The notes: generated by a model not told the origin, from the sequence alone. Shown: positions 37,213 to 45,841, numbered from the stretch's first letter. The stretch is DNA of 64,000 nucleotides from Demequina lignilytica (GCF_030418305.1 NZ_JAUHPX010000001.1:639157-703156); one strand, 5' to 3'. Numbers and translations are program-made.

Positions 37213-39114
37213 TCAGGCGGTCGGCGGCTCCCCCGTCAGCGCCAGCGACCTGAGGAACGCGGCGAACTCGGGCTTGCCCTCCTCGGTGAGGTGCAGGCCG
37301 TCCTCGAGCCACGAGTCGTGCCCCGCGACGTAGCCGCGCCAATCGGCGAACACCACGTTGCCGTAGTCGGCGGCCACGCGCTCCATCGCCTCGTTCGACG
37401 GTTGGACGTACGCGAAGCGTGCCGTCGAGTCGACCAGCACCACCCGGTCGCGATCGGCGAGCTGGTCGAGCGTGTCGCGCAGCGCGCCCTCCTTGACCGG
37501 CCCGGCCGTGCCCATGTGCATGATCACCACGGGGCGCAAGGTGCCGGCGCGCTGCGCGTCGAGCACCGCGCCCATGATGTTGCCGGGCGACCGGTTGATG
37601 GCCGCGTCGACCGTCGATCCGGAGATCTCCGCCTTCAGCACCTCGGCAGACCACAGCGAGACCGAGTCGCCGTAGATGGCCACGTCCTCGGTGGTGACGG
37701 TCGGGGTGGACGATGCGGAGGCCGGGTCCCCGGACGACGTCGCCTCGGAGGTCTCCAGCGGGACCGACGACCGCGCGACCACGGGCTCGGCGGTGATCGC
37801 GACGGTGGAGCCGAGCGCGGTATCCGTCGCCTTCGGCACGCCCACCGTGAACGACACCCCGACGATCAGCGCGAACGCGACCAGCACGCCGAACCCCGTG
37901 AGCAGGGAGCGCTGGTGCGCGACCAGGCCGTCGGTGCGCAGCCGCTGCCACCCGCGCCCGAGGGCGCCGTGGCGGATCGGCTCCTCGACCCACCGGTACG
38001 AGGCGGCGGCCACCACCAGGACCAGCGCGATGCGCATCGCCTCGACCCACCAGCCGTGCCAGGGGATGTCCTGCCCCGGCCGCGTCACCAGGAAGATCGG
38101 CCAGTGCCAGAGGTAGATGCCGTAGGAGCGCTCGCCGATCCAGCGCAGGCCGCGGTGGTCGAGGAGCGTCCCGAGCGGCGACGCCGGGTGCGTCGCGACC
38201 GCGATGATCGCGGCCACGAGCATCGACACCAGAAGGAAGCCGCCGCGGTACAGCCAGGAGCTGTACTCGTGCGCGTCCACCAGGATCCAGGCGAGGAGGG
38301 CGAGGAGCGTCACGCCCATCAGCCCGAGGGCACCCCGGGCTCCGCCGGCGATGCGGGCGGACGCGCGCCCCGGCCGCCACAGCGCCGCCAGCACGGCGCC
38401 CATCAGCACGGACATGGCGTGGGTGTCGGTGCCGAAGTAGACGCGCGTCGGATCGGCGTCGAGGGGGAAGCCGTGCCGGATCGACATCACGGTCATCGCG
38501 ACGGTGGACAGCACCGCGAGGGTCCCCGCCGTCGCCAGCAGCGCGAGCCGCACCGAGCTGCGGCGGGCACGCGCGATGCCCCACACCAGCGCCACCACGG
38601 CGGGCCACACCAGGTAGAACTGCTCCTCCACGGCGAGCGACCACAGGTGCGCGAGCATGTTGCCGCGGCCGATGAGCTCGAAGTAGGACTGCTCCTGGGC
38701 GATGTACCACCAGTTCGACACATACAGCAGGGCCGCGGCGACGTTGCCGCGGAACCCCTCGATGGCGTCGCGGGCGACGGTCGCGGCGAGCAGGGCGCTG
38801 CCCGCGAGCATGAGCAGCAGCGCAGGCAGCAGTCGGCGGGCGCGACGCAGGTAGAAGCGCCCGAAGCGGATCCGGCCGTGCCGGGAGCGCTCCGTCATGA
38901 GCAGGGTGGTGATGAGGAACCCCGAGATGACGAAGAACACGTCGACGCCGAGGAAGCCGCCGGGCAGGGCGCCCGTCCCCAGGTGATAGACCACGACCGC
39001 GGCGACCGCGATCGCGCGAAGCCCGTCGAGCCCCCGGATGCGCATCGGGGTCGACGAGTAGTCGTCCGCGGAGCCGCGATGGCGGCTGACCACGGGCGGT
39101 GCGGCGACGGCCAT
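37213..39114 (-). CDS. membrane O-acyltransferase with C-terminal SGNH domain (OafA/YrhL type)
   Basis: Transfers acyl, often acetyl, groups to a surface polymer. The 633-residue product has an acyltransferase-3 membrane domain of about ten helices (residues ~25-390): IRGLDGLRAIAVAAVVVYH, FLGVDVFFVISGFLITTLL and WSLAVEEQFYLVWP. The C-terminal extracytoplasmic SGNH domain has VAIYGDSVSLWSAE and EDGLHLTEEGK with the Asp-x-x-His pair. This two-part layout resembles peptidoglycan or polysaccharide O-acetyltransferases. The target polymer is not evident, and no polysaccharide cluster adjoins it. Confidence 0.9.
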   Translation of the reverse strand: MAVAAPPVVSRHRGSADDYSSTPMRIRGLDGLRAIAVAAVVVYHLGTGALPGGFLGVDVFFVISGFLITTLLMTERSRHGRIRFGRFYLRRARRLLPALLLMLAGSALLAATVARDAIEGFRGNVAAALLYVSNWWYIAQEQSYFELIGRGNMLAHLWSLAVEEQFYLVWPAVVALVWGIARARRSSVRLALLATAGTLAVLSTVAMTVMSIRHGFPLDADPTRVYFGTDTHAMSVLMGAVLAALWRPGRASARIAGGARGALGLMGVTLLALLAWILVDAHEYSSWLYRGGFLLVSMLVAAIIAVATHPASPLGTLLDHRGLRWIGERSYGIYLWHWPIFLVTRPGQDIPWHGWWVEAMRIALVLVVAAASYRWVEEPIRHGALGRGWQRLRTDGLVAHQRSLLTGFGVLVAFALIVGVSFTVGVPKATDTALGSTVAITAEPVVARSSVPLETSEATSSGDPASASSTPTVTTEDVAIYGDSVSLWSAEVLKAEISGSTVDAAINRSPGNIMGAVLDAQRAGTLRPVVIMHMGTAGPVKEGALRDTLDQLADRDRVVLVDSTARFAYVQPSNEAMERVAADYGNVVFADWRGYVAGHDSWLEDGLHLTEEGKPEFAAFLRSLALTGEPPTA

Positions 39115-39232
39115 GGCGCCTCCCTTCACGGGTTCCGACGGCGTCAGGCTACGTCCGAGCAGGGACGATGCGTGGGAGCCGCGCGCACCGGCGTGCCAGA
39201 CCGTGCTCTCCGCCACGCGTAGGGTCGTGACC

Positions 39233-39694
39233 ATGACGGAGGCGGTCGCGATCGTGGTGTTCGACGGCGACTGTGGGCTGTGCAACGGCTTCGTCGCCTG
39301 GCTGATCAGGCGCGATCGCCGAAGGCGGTTCCTGATCGCGGGCAGCGCGGGCGCTCCCGGGCGCGCCGTGCTCGAGGCTGGCGGGCTTCCCGCATCGATC
39401 GCGGCATCGTCGCTCGTGGTGTGGGACGGCAAGGCGGCAGCACTGCGATCCGATGCGGTGGCGAGGGTCACGGCAGGCCTGCCGTGGCCCTGGCGGGCGG
39501 GCATGGTCCTGCGCGCCGTCCCGCGGCGGATGCGCGACGCGGTCTACGACGCCGTCGCCCGTCGGCGTCCGCGCCGCCCGGCCGAGGACCCCGCCTGCGG
39601 CACGCCGCCGCCCGGGCTGGCCCAGGAATGGCGAAGCCGCCTCGCGTCCGTGGAGGACGCGAGGCGGCTCCCTCAGCTGTCGGCCGGCGCCTAG
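39233..39694 (+). CDS. DCC-family (DUF393) protein
   Basis: A 153-residue protein with the DCC motif VVFDGDCGLCNGFVAWLIRRD near the N-terminus, a thioredoxin-like fold with possible thiol chemistry. The tail is rich in Arg and Pro. ATG 39233 is chosen because the DCC domain begins directly after it. It faces the DUF5667 gene with a four-base overlap of stops. The 118-bp upstream gap holds a GGACGATGCG word. Confidence 0.82.
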   Translation: MTEAVAIVVFDGDCGLCNGFVAWLIRRDRRRRFLIAGSAGAPGRAVLEAGGLPASIAASSLVVWDGKAAALRSDAVARVTAGLPWPWRAGMVLRAVPRRMRDAVYDAVARRRPRRPAEDPACGTPPPGLAQEWRSRLASVEDARRLPQLSAGA

Positions 39695-40566
39695 GGCTTG
39701 CCGGTCGTCTCGGGCTTGCCCGTGCTCTCGGGCTTCCCTGTGGTCTTCTCGGAGGAGCCTGCGGTGTCGGGCTTGCCCGGCGCCTTGCCGCTGTTGCCTG
39801 CCGTCTCGGGCTTGCCGGTGGTCTCGGGCTTGCCCGTGGACTTCTCGTCGGCCTCGTCGGCCTCGCTGGCCTCGTCCGTCGCCGCGGCGTCGTCCTCGAC
39901 CGCCTGGTCCTCGGGGTCGACCCAGACGCCACGCGCGTGCTGCGAGACGCCCTGGCCGAACTCCTTGCCGGTGGAGTCGGTGGTGGCCATCCACTCGAGC
40001 ATCGCGGCCACGCGCTCGTGGACCTCGGCGGAGGCCTCGGAGCCGTTCTCACGGATCTTCTCGGCGGCGGCCATGAGCGCGGCGGCGGAGCCCTCGTCGA
40101 GGTCCTCGTCCTCCTCGACGGCCTCGGCCAGGTGCTCGACGGCCTCCTCGACCTCGCCCTCCTCGGCGAGCTTCTCGGCCTCCTCACACGCCTCCTCGGT
40201 GCCGCCGTCCCCGATGCCCAGGTCCTCGAGGGCCTTGTCGACCGGGTACAGCAGGTCGCCGGGCGCCGCATCGTCCGCTGCGGCGGCGGTGCCGAGCAGA
40301 CCCGCACCCACCAGCGCGCAGGCGCCCGCGATCGCGGCACGGATGCGCCAGCGCGAAGGCGCCGCCGCGGGCACGGGGAGGGGGCCCGCGGCCCCCGCGG
40401 CGACAGCTGCGAGCACGGCGCCCGCGCGGGCGGCCTCGGAGCCGTCGGGCGCGATCGACAGCGCGCGGAGCGCGTCGACCGCGGGCGCGGCGTCCTGCAG
40501 GGCCTCGGGCGCGTTCCCTCGCAGGAGGCGCTCCGCGTCGCGGTCGGTGAAGTCGTTGCTCGTCAT
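39691..40566 (-). CDS. DUF5667 membrane protein with TGKPE repeat tail
   Basis: A 291-residue single-pass protein. An N-terminal cytosolic segment (DRDAERLLRGN) is followed by one transmembrane helix near residues 75-95 (AAIAGACALVGAGLLG). An extracytoplasmic DUF5667-like region follows (PGDLLYPVDKALEDLGIG), rich in Glu. The tail contains repeats of the type TGKPE(T/S) from about residue 238 to the end. It lies 31 bp downstream of an ECF-type sigma gene on the same strand, so it may act as its membrane partner or target. Function not established. Confidence 0.75.
   Translation of the reverse strand: MTSNDFTDRDAERLLRGNAPEALQDAAPAVDALRALSIAPDGSEAARAGAVLAAVAAGAAGPLPVPAAAPSRWRIRAAIAGACALVGAGLLGTAAAADDAAPGDLLYPVDKALEDLGIGDGGTEEACEEAEKLAEEGEVEEAVEHLAEAVEEDEDLDEGSAAALMAAAEKIRENGSEASAEVHERVAAMLEWMATTDSTGKEFGQGVSQHARGVWVDPEDQAVEDDAAATDEASEADEADEKSTGKPETTGKPETAGNSGKAPGKPDTAGSSEKTTGKPESTGKPETTGKP
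39694..39850 (-). repeat. coding repeats TGKPE/T in the DUF5667 tail
   Basis: Short in-frame repeats of a GKPETT-type unit make the last 50 residues low-complexity, with Lys/Pro/Glu/Thr alternating. Such tails often span or contact the cell wall in actinomycetes. Confidence 0.8.
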
Positions 40567-40597
40567 GCCTGTGTCATCGCACGAGCGGCCGGAAAGG

Positions 40598-41149
40598 TTA
40601 CATCCGCCGCGCGAGCCGCACGCGGAGCGACTGGAGCGCCCGATGCTGCGACACCTTCACCGCGGACTCGCTCTTGCCCATCACCTCCGCGGTCTCACGC
40701 ACCGAGAGCTCGCCGACCACGCGCAGGAGCAGGATCTCCCGCTGGTCCCGGCTCAGGCCCTCGAGCAGCGCGGCCGCCGCCTTGGCCTCGTCACGCAGGA
40801 GCGCCTGCTGCTCCGCCGAGGGGACCGTCTCGCGCATGAGCCGGTCATCGGGCTCGCCCGACGTCACCTGCGGCCGCCGGCCAGCCTTGCGATGCGCATC
40901 GACCATCCGACGATGCGCGATCGAGAACACCCACGCGCGGAAGTCCGCCTCGTCGCCCTTGAACGACGAGAGGCCGCGCGCGATGTGGAGGAAGGTGTCC
41001 GCCGCCTCGTCCTCCGGGTCCGGAGAGCCCCGACCCGCGAGGTAGCCGCGCACCGGCCCGGCGAGGTCCTGGTAGAGGCGCGTCCACGCCCACTCCTCGC
41101 CGGTGCGCGCGGCCGCGAGCACGCCGTCGAAGGCGGCGCCGAGCGTCAC
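40598..41149 (-). CDS. ECF-type RNA polymerase sigma factor
   Basis: A 183-residue sigma-70 family protein from GTG 41149, with GAGGAG upstream. Region 2 has EEWAWTRLYQDLAGPVRGYLAGRG and DPEDEAADTFLHIARGLSSFKGDEADFRAWVFSIAHRRMVDAHRK. Region 4 has LSRDQREILLLRVVGELSVRETAEVMGKSESAVKVSQHRALQSLR. It is followed by the DUF5667 membrane protein, the arrangement of sigma/membrane-regulator pairs. Confidence 0.92.
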   Translation of the reverse strand: MTLGAAFDGVLAAARTGEEWAWTRLYQDLAGPVRGYLAGRGSPDPEDEAADTFLHIARGLSSFKGDEADFRAWVFSIAHRRMVDAHRKAGRRPQVTSGEPDDRLMRETVPSAEQQALLRDEAKAAAALLEGLSRDQREILLLRVVGELSVRETAEVMGKSESAVKVSQHRALQSLRVRLARRM

Positions 41150-41292
41150 GCGCGCGCTCCTCGGGAGCGCGCGGAGCGGCGAGCCGCACGGGAGAGGGGG
41201 GCGTGCATGGCGGCGACGGTAGCACCGGCTCCAGCGCGACGCGCAAACCGACGCGGGCACGGCGCCGGTCCGGAACCTGCCGGAAAGCACGA

Positions 41293-41320
41293 AACTCCCC
41301 GCCGCTGACGGCGAGGAGTT
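41293..41320 (-). terminator. tRNA-Glu terminator
   Basis: AACTCCCCGCCG and CGGCGAGGAGTT pair at 11 of 12 positions around CTGA, 8 bp past the tRNA 3' end. The hairpin is followed on the minus strand by TTCGTGCTTTCC. Confidence 0.7.
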
Positions 41321-41327
41321 CGATGAG

Positions 41328-41400
41328 TAGCCCCGACGGGATTCGAACCCGCGCTACCGCCTTGAGAGGGCGGCGTGCTAGGCCGCTACACAACGGGGCC
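41328..41400 (-). tRNA. tRNA-Glu (anticodon CTC)
   Basis: A 73-nt cloverleaf on the minus strand. The acceptor stem GGCCCCG pairs with CGGGGCT (G-U at the end). The D stem is GTGT/GCAC. The anticodon stem CCGCC/GGCGG encloses loop CTCTCAA, and the T arm contains GGTTCGAATCC. CCA is not encoded. It reads GAG codons and lies in the same window as gltX. Confidence 0.95.
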
Positions 41401-41444
41401 CTAGCTGCTCCGGCTGCCGTTTCGGGCGGCTGGCGCGAGATAAA

Positions 41445-41473
41445 ACTGTACACGACCGCGAGCCGATTCCAAA
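41445..41473 (-). promoter_or_regulatory. tRNA-Glu promoter
   Basis: On the minus strand, -35 TTTGGA (41473-41468) and -10 TACAGT (41450-41445) with a 17-bp spacer, about 45 bp upstream of the tRNA. The same -10 hexamer is used by tRNA-Gln. Confidence 0.5.
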
Positions 41474-41580
41474 ATCCGCTCGAGCGCCGCTCTCCACGCC
41501 CGCGGCTCGCCCACGGTCGGCCCCTCCATCCTCGCATCGGGAACGGAGCCTGAGGGACGCGCGCCGCCGGGAACCGCATC

Positions 41581-41635
41581 GCAGGGGAGGCTCAGCGTCC
41601 GCGATCGCGGCGTGCCCACGCTCAGCCTCCCCTGC
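41581..41635. repeat. intergenic inverted repeat with 18-bp arms
   Basis: GCAGGGGAGGCTCAGCGT (41581-41598) and ACGCTCAGCCTCCCCTGC (41618-41635) pair at 17 of 18 positions around a 19-nt loop containing CGCGATCGCG. It lies in the 419-bp gap between tRNA-Glu and clpB, away from any gene end. A 14-bp palindrome GGAACGCGCGTTCC follows at 41685-41698. No coding gene is supported in this gap. Confidence 0.7.
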
Positions 41636-41736
41636 CGGGCCGAGGGGGCGCGAGATCGACCGTGAGACTCCCCGACCGGACCGGGGAACGCGCGTTCCGA
41701 TGTGCCGGGCAAGCCCTCCCCCCGGCCGGGTGATCC

Positions 41737-41765
41737 TTGCGCATCGGCTGGGCGTTATGTAAAGT
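41737..41765 (+). promoter_or_regulatory. clpB promoter
   Basis: -35 TTGCGC (41737-41742) and -10 TAAAGT (41760-41765) are separated by 17 bp. The -10 runs into the HAIR element. Confidence 0.6.
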
Positions 41766-41784
41766 TGAGTGCAGGCGGCTCAAC
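41764..41784 (+). promoter_or_regulatory. HAIR element (HspR operator)
   Basis: GTTGAGT-N7-GCTCAAC closely matches the HspR-associated inverted repeat CTTGAGT-N7-ACTCAAG known from Streptomyces and mycobacteria. It overlaps the clpB -10 element and start point, so HspR binding would repress clpB until heat shock. Confidence 0.75.
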
Positions 41785-41819
41785 CCCGTAGTCGTACAGT
41801 GCTTTACCAGGAGGTTCCC

Positions 41820-43973
41820 ATGACCGCTCAGCCCTACGCCCCTGACCAGCAGGAGCAGCAGAGCGCTCTTCAGCAGTTCGGCCAGGATTTCACCGCGCTG
41901 GCCGAGCAGGGCGCTCTCGACCCCGTCATCGGACGCGACGAGGAGATCCGACGCGTCATGCAGGTGCTCACGCGCCGCACCAAGAACAACGCCGTCCTCA
42001 TCGGCGAGCCCGGCGTCGGCAAGACCGCGATCGTCGAGGGCCTCGCCCAGCGCATCGTCGCCGGGGACGTCCCCTCCTCCCTCAAGGACCGTCGCGTGAT
42101 CGAGATCGCCATGAGCTCGCTCGTGGCGGGCGCCGCGTTCCGCGGCCAGTTCGAGGAGCGCCTCAAGGGCATCCTCAAGGAGGTCGAGGAGTCCGAGGGC
42201 CGGATCATCCTGTTCGTCGACGAGCTCCACACCATCGTGGGCGCCGGCAAGGCGGAGGGCTCCGTCGACGCGGGCAACATCCTCAAGCCGATGCTCGCGC
42301 GCGGCAAGCTCCGCATGATCGGCGCCACCACGCTGAACGAGTACCGCGAGCACGTCGAGACCGACTCCGCCCTGGAGCGCCGCTTCCAGCCCGTCTACGT
42401 GGGCGAGCCCAGCATCGAGGACACCGTCGCGATCCTGCGCGGACTGCAGGAGAAGTACGAGGTCCACCACGGCGTGAAGATCACCGACGAGGCGATCGTG
42501 CAGTCGGCGAAGCTGTCCGACCGCTACATCACCGAGCGCTTCCTGCCCGACAAGGCGGTCGACCTGATCGACGAGGCCACCTCGGCCCTCAAGATGCAGC
42601 TCGACTCCATGCCGATCGAGCTCGACCGCGCGCGTCGCCGCATCATGCAGCTGGAGATCGAGCGCACCCAGGTGGCGAAGGACAAGTCCGAGCACGCCAA
42701 GGCGCGCCGCGAGGAGATCGACCGCGACATCACCCGCCTCAAGGAGGACTCCGACCGCCTCAACATGCGGTGGGCACGCGAGAAGGACCTGATCGTCCGC
42801 GTCTCGACCGCCACGGAGCGGCTCGAGTCCCTGCGCGGCGACCTCGAGCGCGCCGAGCGCATGGGCGAGCTGGAGAGGGCCGGGCGCATCCGCTACGGCC
42901 TCATGCCCGCCGCCGAGAAGGAGATCGCGGCGGCGCGCGCCGAGCTCGACGCCATCCCCGCCGAGGAGCGCATGCTCCGCGAGGAGGTGACCGGCGAGGA
43001 CATCGCGGGCGTGGTCGCCAAGTGGACGGGCGTGCCGGTCGAGAAGCTGCTGACGGACGAGTCGAGCAAGCTCGGCCACCTGGAGGACCGGCTCCACGAG
43101 CGCGTGGTCGGCCAGCACCGCGCGATCGCCTCGGTGGCCGACGCGATCCGTCGCGCCCGCGCGGGCATCTCGGACGCGAACCGGCCGATCGGCTCGTTCC
43201 TGTTCCTCGGCCCCACCGGAGTCGGCAAGACCGAGCTGGCGCGGGCGCTCGCCGAGCAGCTGTTCGACGACGAGCGCGCCATGATCCGCATCGACATGTC
43301 CGAGTACATGGAGAGCCACGCGGTCAGCCGCCTCATCGGCTCCCCTCCCGGCTACGTCGGCTACGACCAGGGCGGCCAGCTCACGGAGGCCGTCCGCCGG
43401 CGCCCGTACAGCATCGTCCTGTTCGACGAGGTCGAGAAGGCCCACCCGGATGTGTGGAACGTGCTGCTGCAGGTGCTGGACGACGGCCGCCTGACCGACG
43501 GCCGTGGCCGGACGGTCAACTTCACCAACACCATCATCGTGATGACGTCGAACCTGGGCTCGGACATCGTCCTGGCCTGGGACGGCGAGGACCGGGCGGC
43601 GCTCGAGGACGACCTGCGGGCGGTGCTGCGGCGCGCCTTCCGGCCGGAGTTCCTCAACCGGCTCGACGACGTGGTGGTCTTCGACCGCATCGACCCCGCC
43701 GCCATGGACGGGATCGTCGCGACGGAGCTCGCCAAGACCATCGCGCGCCTCGCGGAGAGCAAGGACATCGCGCTGACGGTGGACGATGCGCTGCGCGCCT
43801 CGCTCGCCGCGGACGGCTTCGACCCGCAGTTCGGGGCGCGGCCGCTCAAGCGGCTGATCCAGTCGCGGCTGCTCAACGAGCTCGCCAAGGAGATCGTCGA
43901 CGGCCGGGTCGGCGAGGGCGACGCGGTGACCGCCGGCTGGGACGGCGAGCGCGTGACGCTGACAGTCGCCTGA
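41820..43973 (+). CDS. clpB: ClpB-type AAA+ disaggregase lacking the N domain
   Basis: Hexameric chaperone that threads aggregated proteins, working with DnaK. It has 717 residues from ATG 41820, with AGGAGG upstream. AAA-1 has [18 protein letters not shown], and a long coiled-coil middle domain covers about residues 265-385. AAA-2 has [20 protein letters not shown] and ends in [14 protein letters not shown]. No ClpP-docking (IGF/LGF) loop is seen after TSNLGSD, which favours ClpB over ClpC. The usual N-terminal substrate domain of about 140 residues is missing. The HAIR operator supports heat-shock control by HspR. Confidence 0.92.
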   Translation: MTAQPYAPDQQEQQSALQQFGQDFTALAEQGALDPVIGRDEEIRRVMQVLTRRTKNNAVLIGEPGVGKTAIVEGLAQRIVAGDVPSSLKDRRVIEIAMSSLVAGAAFRGQFEERLKGILKEVEESEGRIILFVDELHTIVGAGKAEGSVDAGNILKPMLARGKLRMIGATTLNEYREHVETDSALERRFQPVYVGEPSIEDTVAILRGLQEKYEVHHGVKITDEAIVQSAKLSDRYITERFLPDKAVDLIDEATSALKMQLDSMPIELDRARRRIMQLEIERTQVAKDKSEHAKARREEIDRDITRLKEDSDRLNMRWAREKDLIVRVSTATERLESLRGDLERAERMGELERAGRIRYGLMPAAEKEIAAARAELDAIPAEERMLREEVTGEDIAGVVAKWTGVPVEKLLTDESSKLGHLEDRLHERVVGQHRAIASVADAIRRARAGISDANRPIGSFLFLGPTGVGKTELARALAEQLFDDERAMIRIDMSEYMESHAVSRLIGSPPGYVGYDQGGQLTEAVRRRPYSIVLFDEVEKAHPDVWNVLLQVLDDGRLTDGRGRTVNFTNTIIVMTSNLGSDIVLAWDGEDRAALEDDLRAVLRRAFRPEFLNRLDDVVVFDRIDPAAMDGIVATELAKTIARLAESKDIALTVDDALRASLAADGFDPQFGARPLKRLIQSRLLNELAKEIVDGRVGEGDAVTAGWDGERVTLTVA

Positions 43974-43987
43974 CCACCCCCGACAAC

Positions 43988-44021
43988 GACAGAGGGCCCG
44001 CCGTCAGGCGGGCCCTCTGTC
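43988..44021. terminator. clpB/tRNA-Gln two-way terminator
   Basis: A perfect 15-bp stem: GACAGAGGGCCCGCC pairs with GGCGGGCCCTCTGTC around GTCA. It lies between the clpB stop and the 3' end of tRNA-Gln on the other strand, so it can end both transcripts. No strong U-tract on either side. Confidence 0.8.
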
Positions 44022-44028
44022 ATGAAAG

Positions 44029-44100
44029 CTGGGCTACAAGGATTCGAACCTCAACTAACTGAACCAGAATCAGTCGTGCTGCCAGTTACACCATAGCCCA
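44029..44100 (-). tRNA. tRNA-Gln (anticodon CTG)
   Basis: A 72-nt cloverleaf on the minus strand. The acceptor is TGGGCTA/TAGCCCA with discriminator G. The anticodon stem ACTGA/TCAGT encloses loop TTCTGGT, giving anticodon CTG, which reads CAG. The T arm contains GGTTCGAATCC. CCA is not encoded. Confidence 0.95.
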
Positions 44101-44126
44101 TCAGGTTCTTGCCGAACCGAGGTACC

Positions 44127-44155
44127 ACTGTACCCGAGACCGAGCCCGAAACCAA
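44127..44155 (-). promoter_or_regulatory. tRNA-Gln promoter
   Basis: On the minus strand, -35 TTGGTT (44155-44150) and -10 TACAGT (44132-44127) with a 17-bp spacer, 27 bp upstream of the tRNA. Confidence 0.6.
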
Positions 44156-44163
44156 ACCGGCCG

Positions 44164-44628
44164 CTACCCGGCGGGGGCGATGCTGTCGAGCACAGCGACA
44201 CCGGCGGAGTCCGCGTCGCAGCGCTTCCCCTGGCGCCCGAAGTAGGTGTCGTCGTGCGCGCCGCCGGGCAGGTCGGCGAGCACGGCGAGGGTCCCCGTCC
44301 CGCGGATCGGATCGCCCGGCAGGTACGTCTCCGCGTCGACCACCACTCCCCCGCCGCCTCCCGGAGCTGCGCCCGGCGGCCACACGATCCACGGCATCGT
44401 CCCGTCTCCGCGATCGAGCATGAGGCAGCCGTCGTCGAGCGCCGTCACGGTGCCCGCGAACTCGAGGCGCGCGCCGGGGATCTCACCCACCGAGGACTGC
44501 CGGACCACGTAGCCCGCCTCGCCGTCGTCGTCTCCGTCCGAGCAGCCGACGAGCAGCGAGGCGGCGAGCAGCAGCGAGGGGGCCGCCACACGGGCCGGCG
44601 ACCAGCTCCGACGGTCACCCATCCGCAT
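44164..44628 (-). CDS. predicted lipoprotein, paralogue A
   Basis: About 154 residues from ATG 44628; ATG 44622 is also possible. The signal peptide APSLLLAASLLVGCS has a lipobox at Cys29. The mature part contains GCLMLDRGDGTMPWIVWPPG and ends with CDADSAGVAVLDSI. It shares these two blocks with the protein encoded just upstream, so the pair arose by tandem duplication. The start overlaps the upstream stop. I do not recognise the family. Two cysteines in the mature chain are conserved between the copies and could form a disulfide. Confidence 0.75.
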   Translation of the reverse strand: MRMGDRRSWSPARVAAPSLLLAASLLVGCSDGDDDGEAGYVVRQSSVGEIPGARLEFAGTVTALDDGCLMLDRGDGTMPWIVWPPGAAPGGGGGVVVDAETYLPGDPIRGTGTLAVLADLPGGAHDDTYFGRQGKRCDADSAGVAVLDSIAPAG

Positions 44629-45052
44629 GCTCGAGCCAGTCGAGGACGGCGACCCCTGCCTCGTCCGCGTCGCAGAAGGCCCCGAAGCTCGAGAAGTAGC
44701 TGTCGGCGTTCGACCCGTCCGGCAACTCTCCGAGGGACACGAGCGCCCCCACCCCCGTGATCGCGTCGCCGTCGCCGAACTCCTGTCCACCCGAGAGCAC
44801 GACGTCGCCGGAGTCGCCCTGCTCCGCATCCGGGGGCCACACGATCCACCGGGTCTCGCCGGTCGGCAGCTCGAGGTTCATGCACCCGTCGCCCGCGACG
44901 TCGATCACACCGTTGACGGGCTCGCGGTCGGACGTGACCTCGTCGATCTGGTTCTGGCGGGGGACGCCGAATCCTGCCTCGGCATCACGGCCCGCGCCGC
45001 AGCCGGCGACCGCGAGCAGCGCGATCGCGCCGAGCGCCAGGTACCCCCTCAT
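44615..45052 (-). CDS. predicted lipoprotein, paralogue B
   Basis: A 145-residue product with a lipoprotein signal (YLALGAIALLAVAGCG). The mature part carries GCMNLELPTGETRWIVWPPD and FCDADEAGVAVLDWL, matching paralogue A in order and spacing. It follows a HAD phosphatase gene after 4 bp and overlaps paralogue A, so the three are probably co-transcribed. Function unknown. Confidence 0.78.
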   Translation of the reverse strand: MRGYLALGAIALLAVAGCGAGRDAEAGFGVPRQNQIDEVTSDREPVNGVIDVAGDGCMNLELPTGETRWIVWPPDAEQGDSGDVVLSGGQEFGDGDAITGVGALVSLGELPDGSNADSYFSSFGAFCDADEAGVAVLDWLEHADG

Positions 45053-45056
45053 GGGG

Positions 45057-45794
45057 TCACCGTACGCCCAGCACCCCTGGCAGGTCATGGAGGGAGGCGA
45101 GGCGGACCAGGCCGTCGCGGGGCACGCCGTGACCGGCGAGGCCCTCGGTGTCGCGGGAGTGCGCGCCGGGGCGCTCGATCCACACGCCGAGGCCGAGCCC
45201 GGCGGCGACCGCGGCGAGCGGATCGACGTCGAACTCGTCGCCCACGTACGCGACCTCGGCCGGCTCCAGACCGAGCCGCTCGCACGCCAGCGAGAACACG
45301 CGAGGATCCGGCTTGCCGAAGCCGAGGGTGTCGACGCCGACAAGCATGGGCACCCTTCCGAGCCCGCAGGACTCGAGCTTCAGGACCTGATAGTCGAACG
45401 CCGCATTCGACAGGGCGCCGTACGGGATGCCCGCGTTCTCGAGAGCGTCGAGCACACCGTCGGCGTCCGGGTACGGCGACCAGCCCTCACGGAAGTAGCG
45501 CTCGAACGCACCGTCCCACTCGGCGTACGCCGCATCGTCCAGATGGGGGCCGCCGTAGGCGGCGTGGAGGTCGTTCGCTCGACGATGCCGCTGCTCGCGA
45601 TGCGTCATCTCACCGCGGGTATGGGCGCGGTACCAGCCGTTCGCATCGTCCCGCCAGAACTGCACCAGCTCGTCGTGGTCGACCTCGCCGAGGTAGTCGA
45701 CGGCGACCCCGGCGAGAGCGTGCCGGAAGGCGCCGCGCGTGTCGACCAGGGTGTCGTCGACGTCGAACAGGACGCCGCGGATGGGTGGGGTCAT
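45057..45794 (-). CDS. HAD-superfamily hydrolase
   Basis: Probable small-molecule phosphatase, 245 residues from ATG 45794. Motif I is GVLFDVDDTLVDTRGAF (nucleophile and acid Asp), motif II GALSNAAFD, motif III Lys in TLGFGKPDPRVF and motif IV YVGDEFDVDPLAA. An alpha-helical cap of the HAD-IA/PGP type lies between motifs I and II. An upstream in-frame ATG (45836) would extend into the repeat region and lacks family support. Substrate unknown. Confidence 0.88.
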   Translation of the reverse strand: MTPPIRGVLFDVDDTLVDTRGAFRHALAGVAVDYLGEVDHDELVQFWRDDANGWYRAHTRGEMTHREQRHRRANDLHAAYGGPHLDDAAYAEWDGAFERYFREGWSPYPDADGVLDALENAGIPYGALSNAAFDYQVLKLESCGLGRVPMLVGVDTLGFGKPDPRVFSLACERLGLEPAEVAYVGDEFDVDPLAAVAAGLGLGVWIERPGAHSRDTEGLAGHGVPRDGLVRLASLHDLPGVLGVR

Positions 45795-45841
45795 GCGGGC
45801 CAGCCTAGGCGCGTTCACCACCGCCACCTCACCCACCGTTC

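Noticed and set aside
39694..39850. Repeats that could suggest a CRISPR array or minisatellite
   Set aside because: They are short, in frame and encode TGKPE-type repeats in a protein tail; there are no unique spacers or cas genes.
41401..41712. 103-codon minus-strand frame between tRNA-Glu and clpB
   Set aside because: It covers the tRNA-Glu promoter and two inverted repeats, has no binding site or recognisable motif, and is rich in Arg/Pro/Ser as expected of random high-GC frames.
45795..45836. Extended start of the HAD hydrolase at 45836
   Set aside because: The 14 added residues lie outside the HAD fold and the frame would approach the repeat element; ATG 45794 directly precedes motif I.
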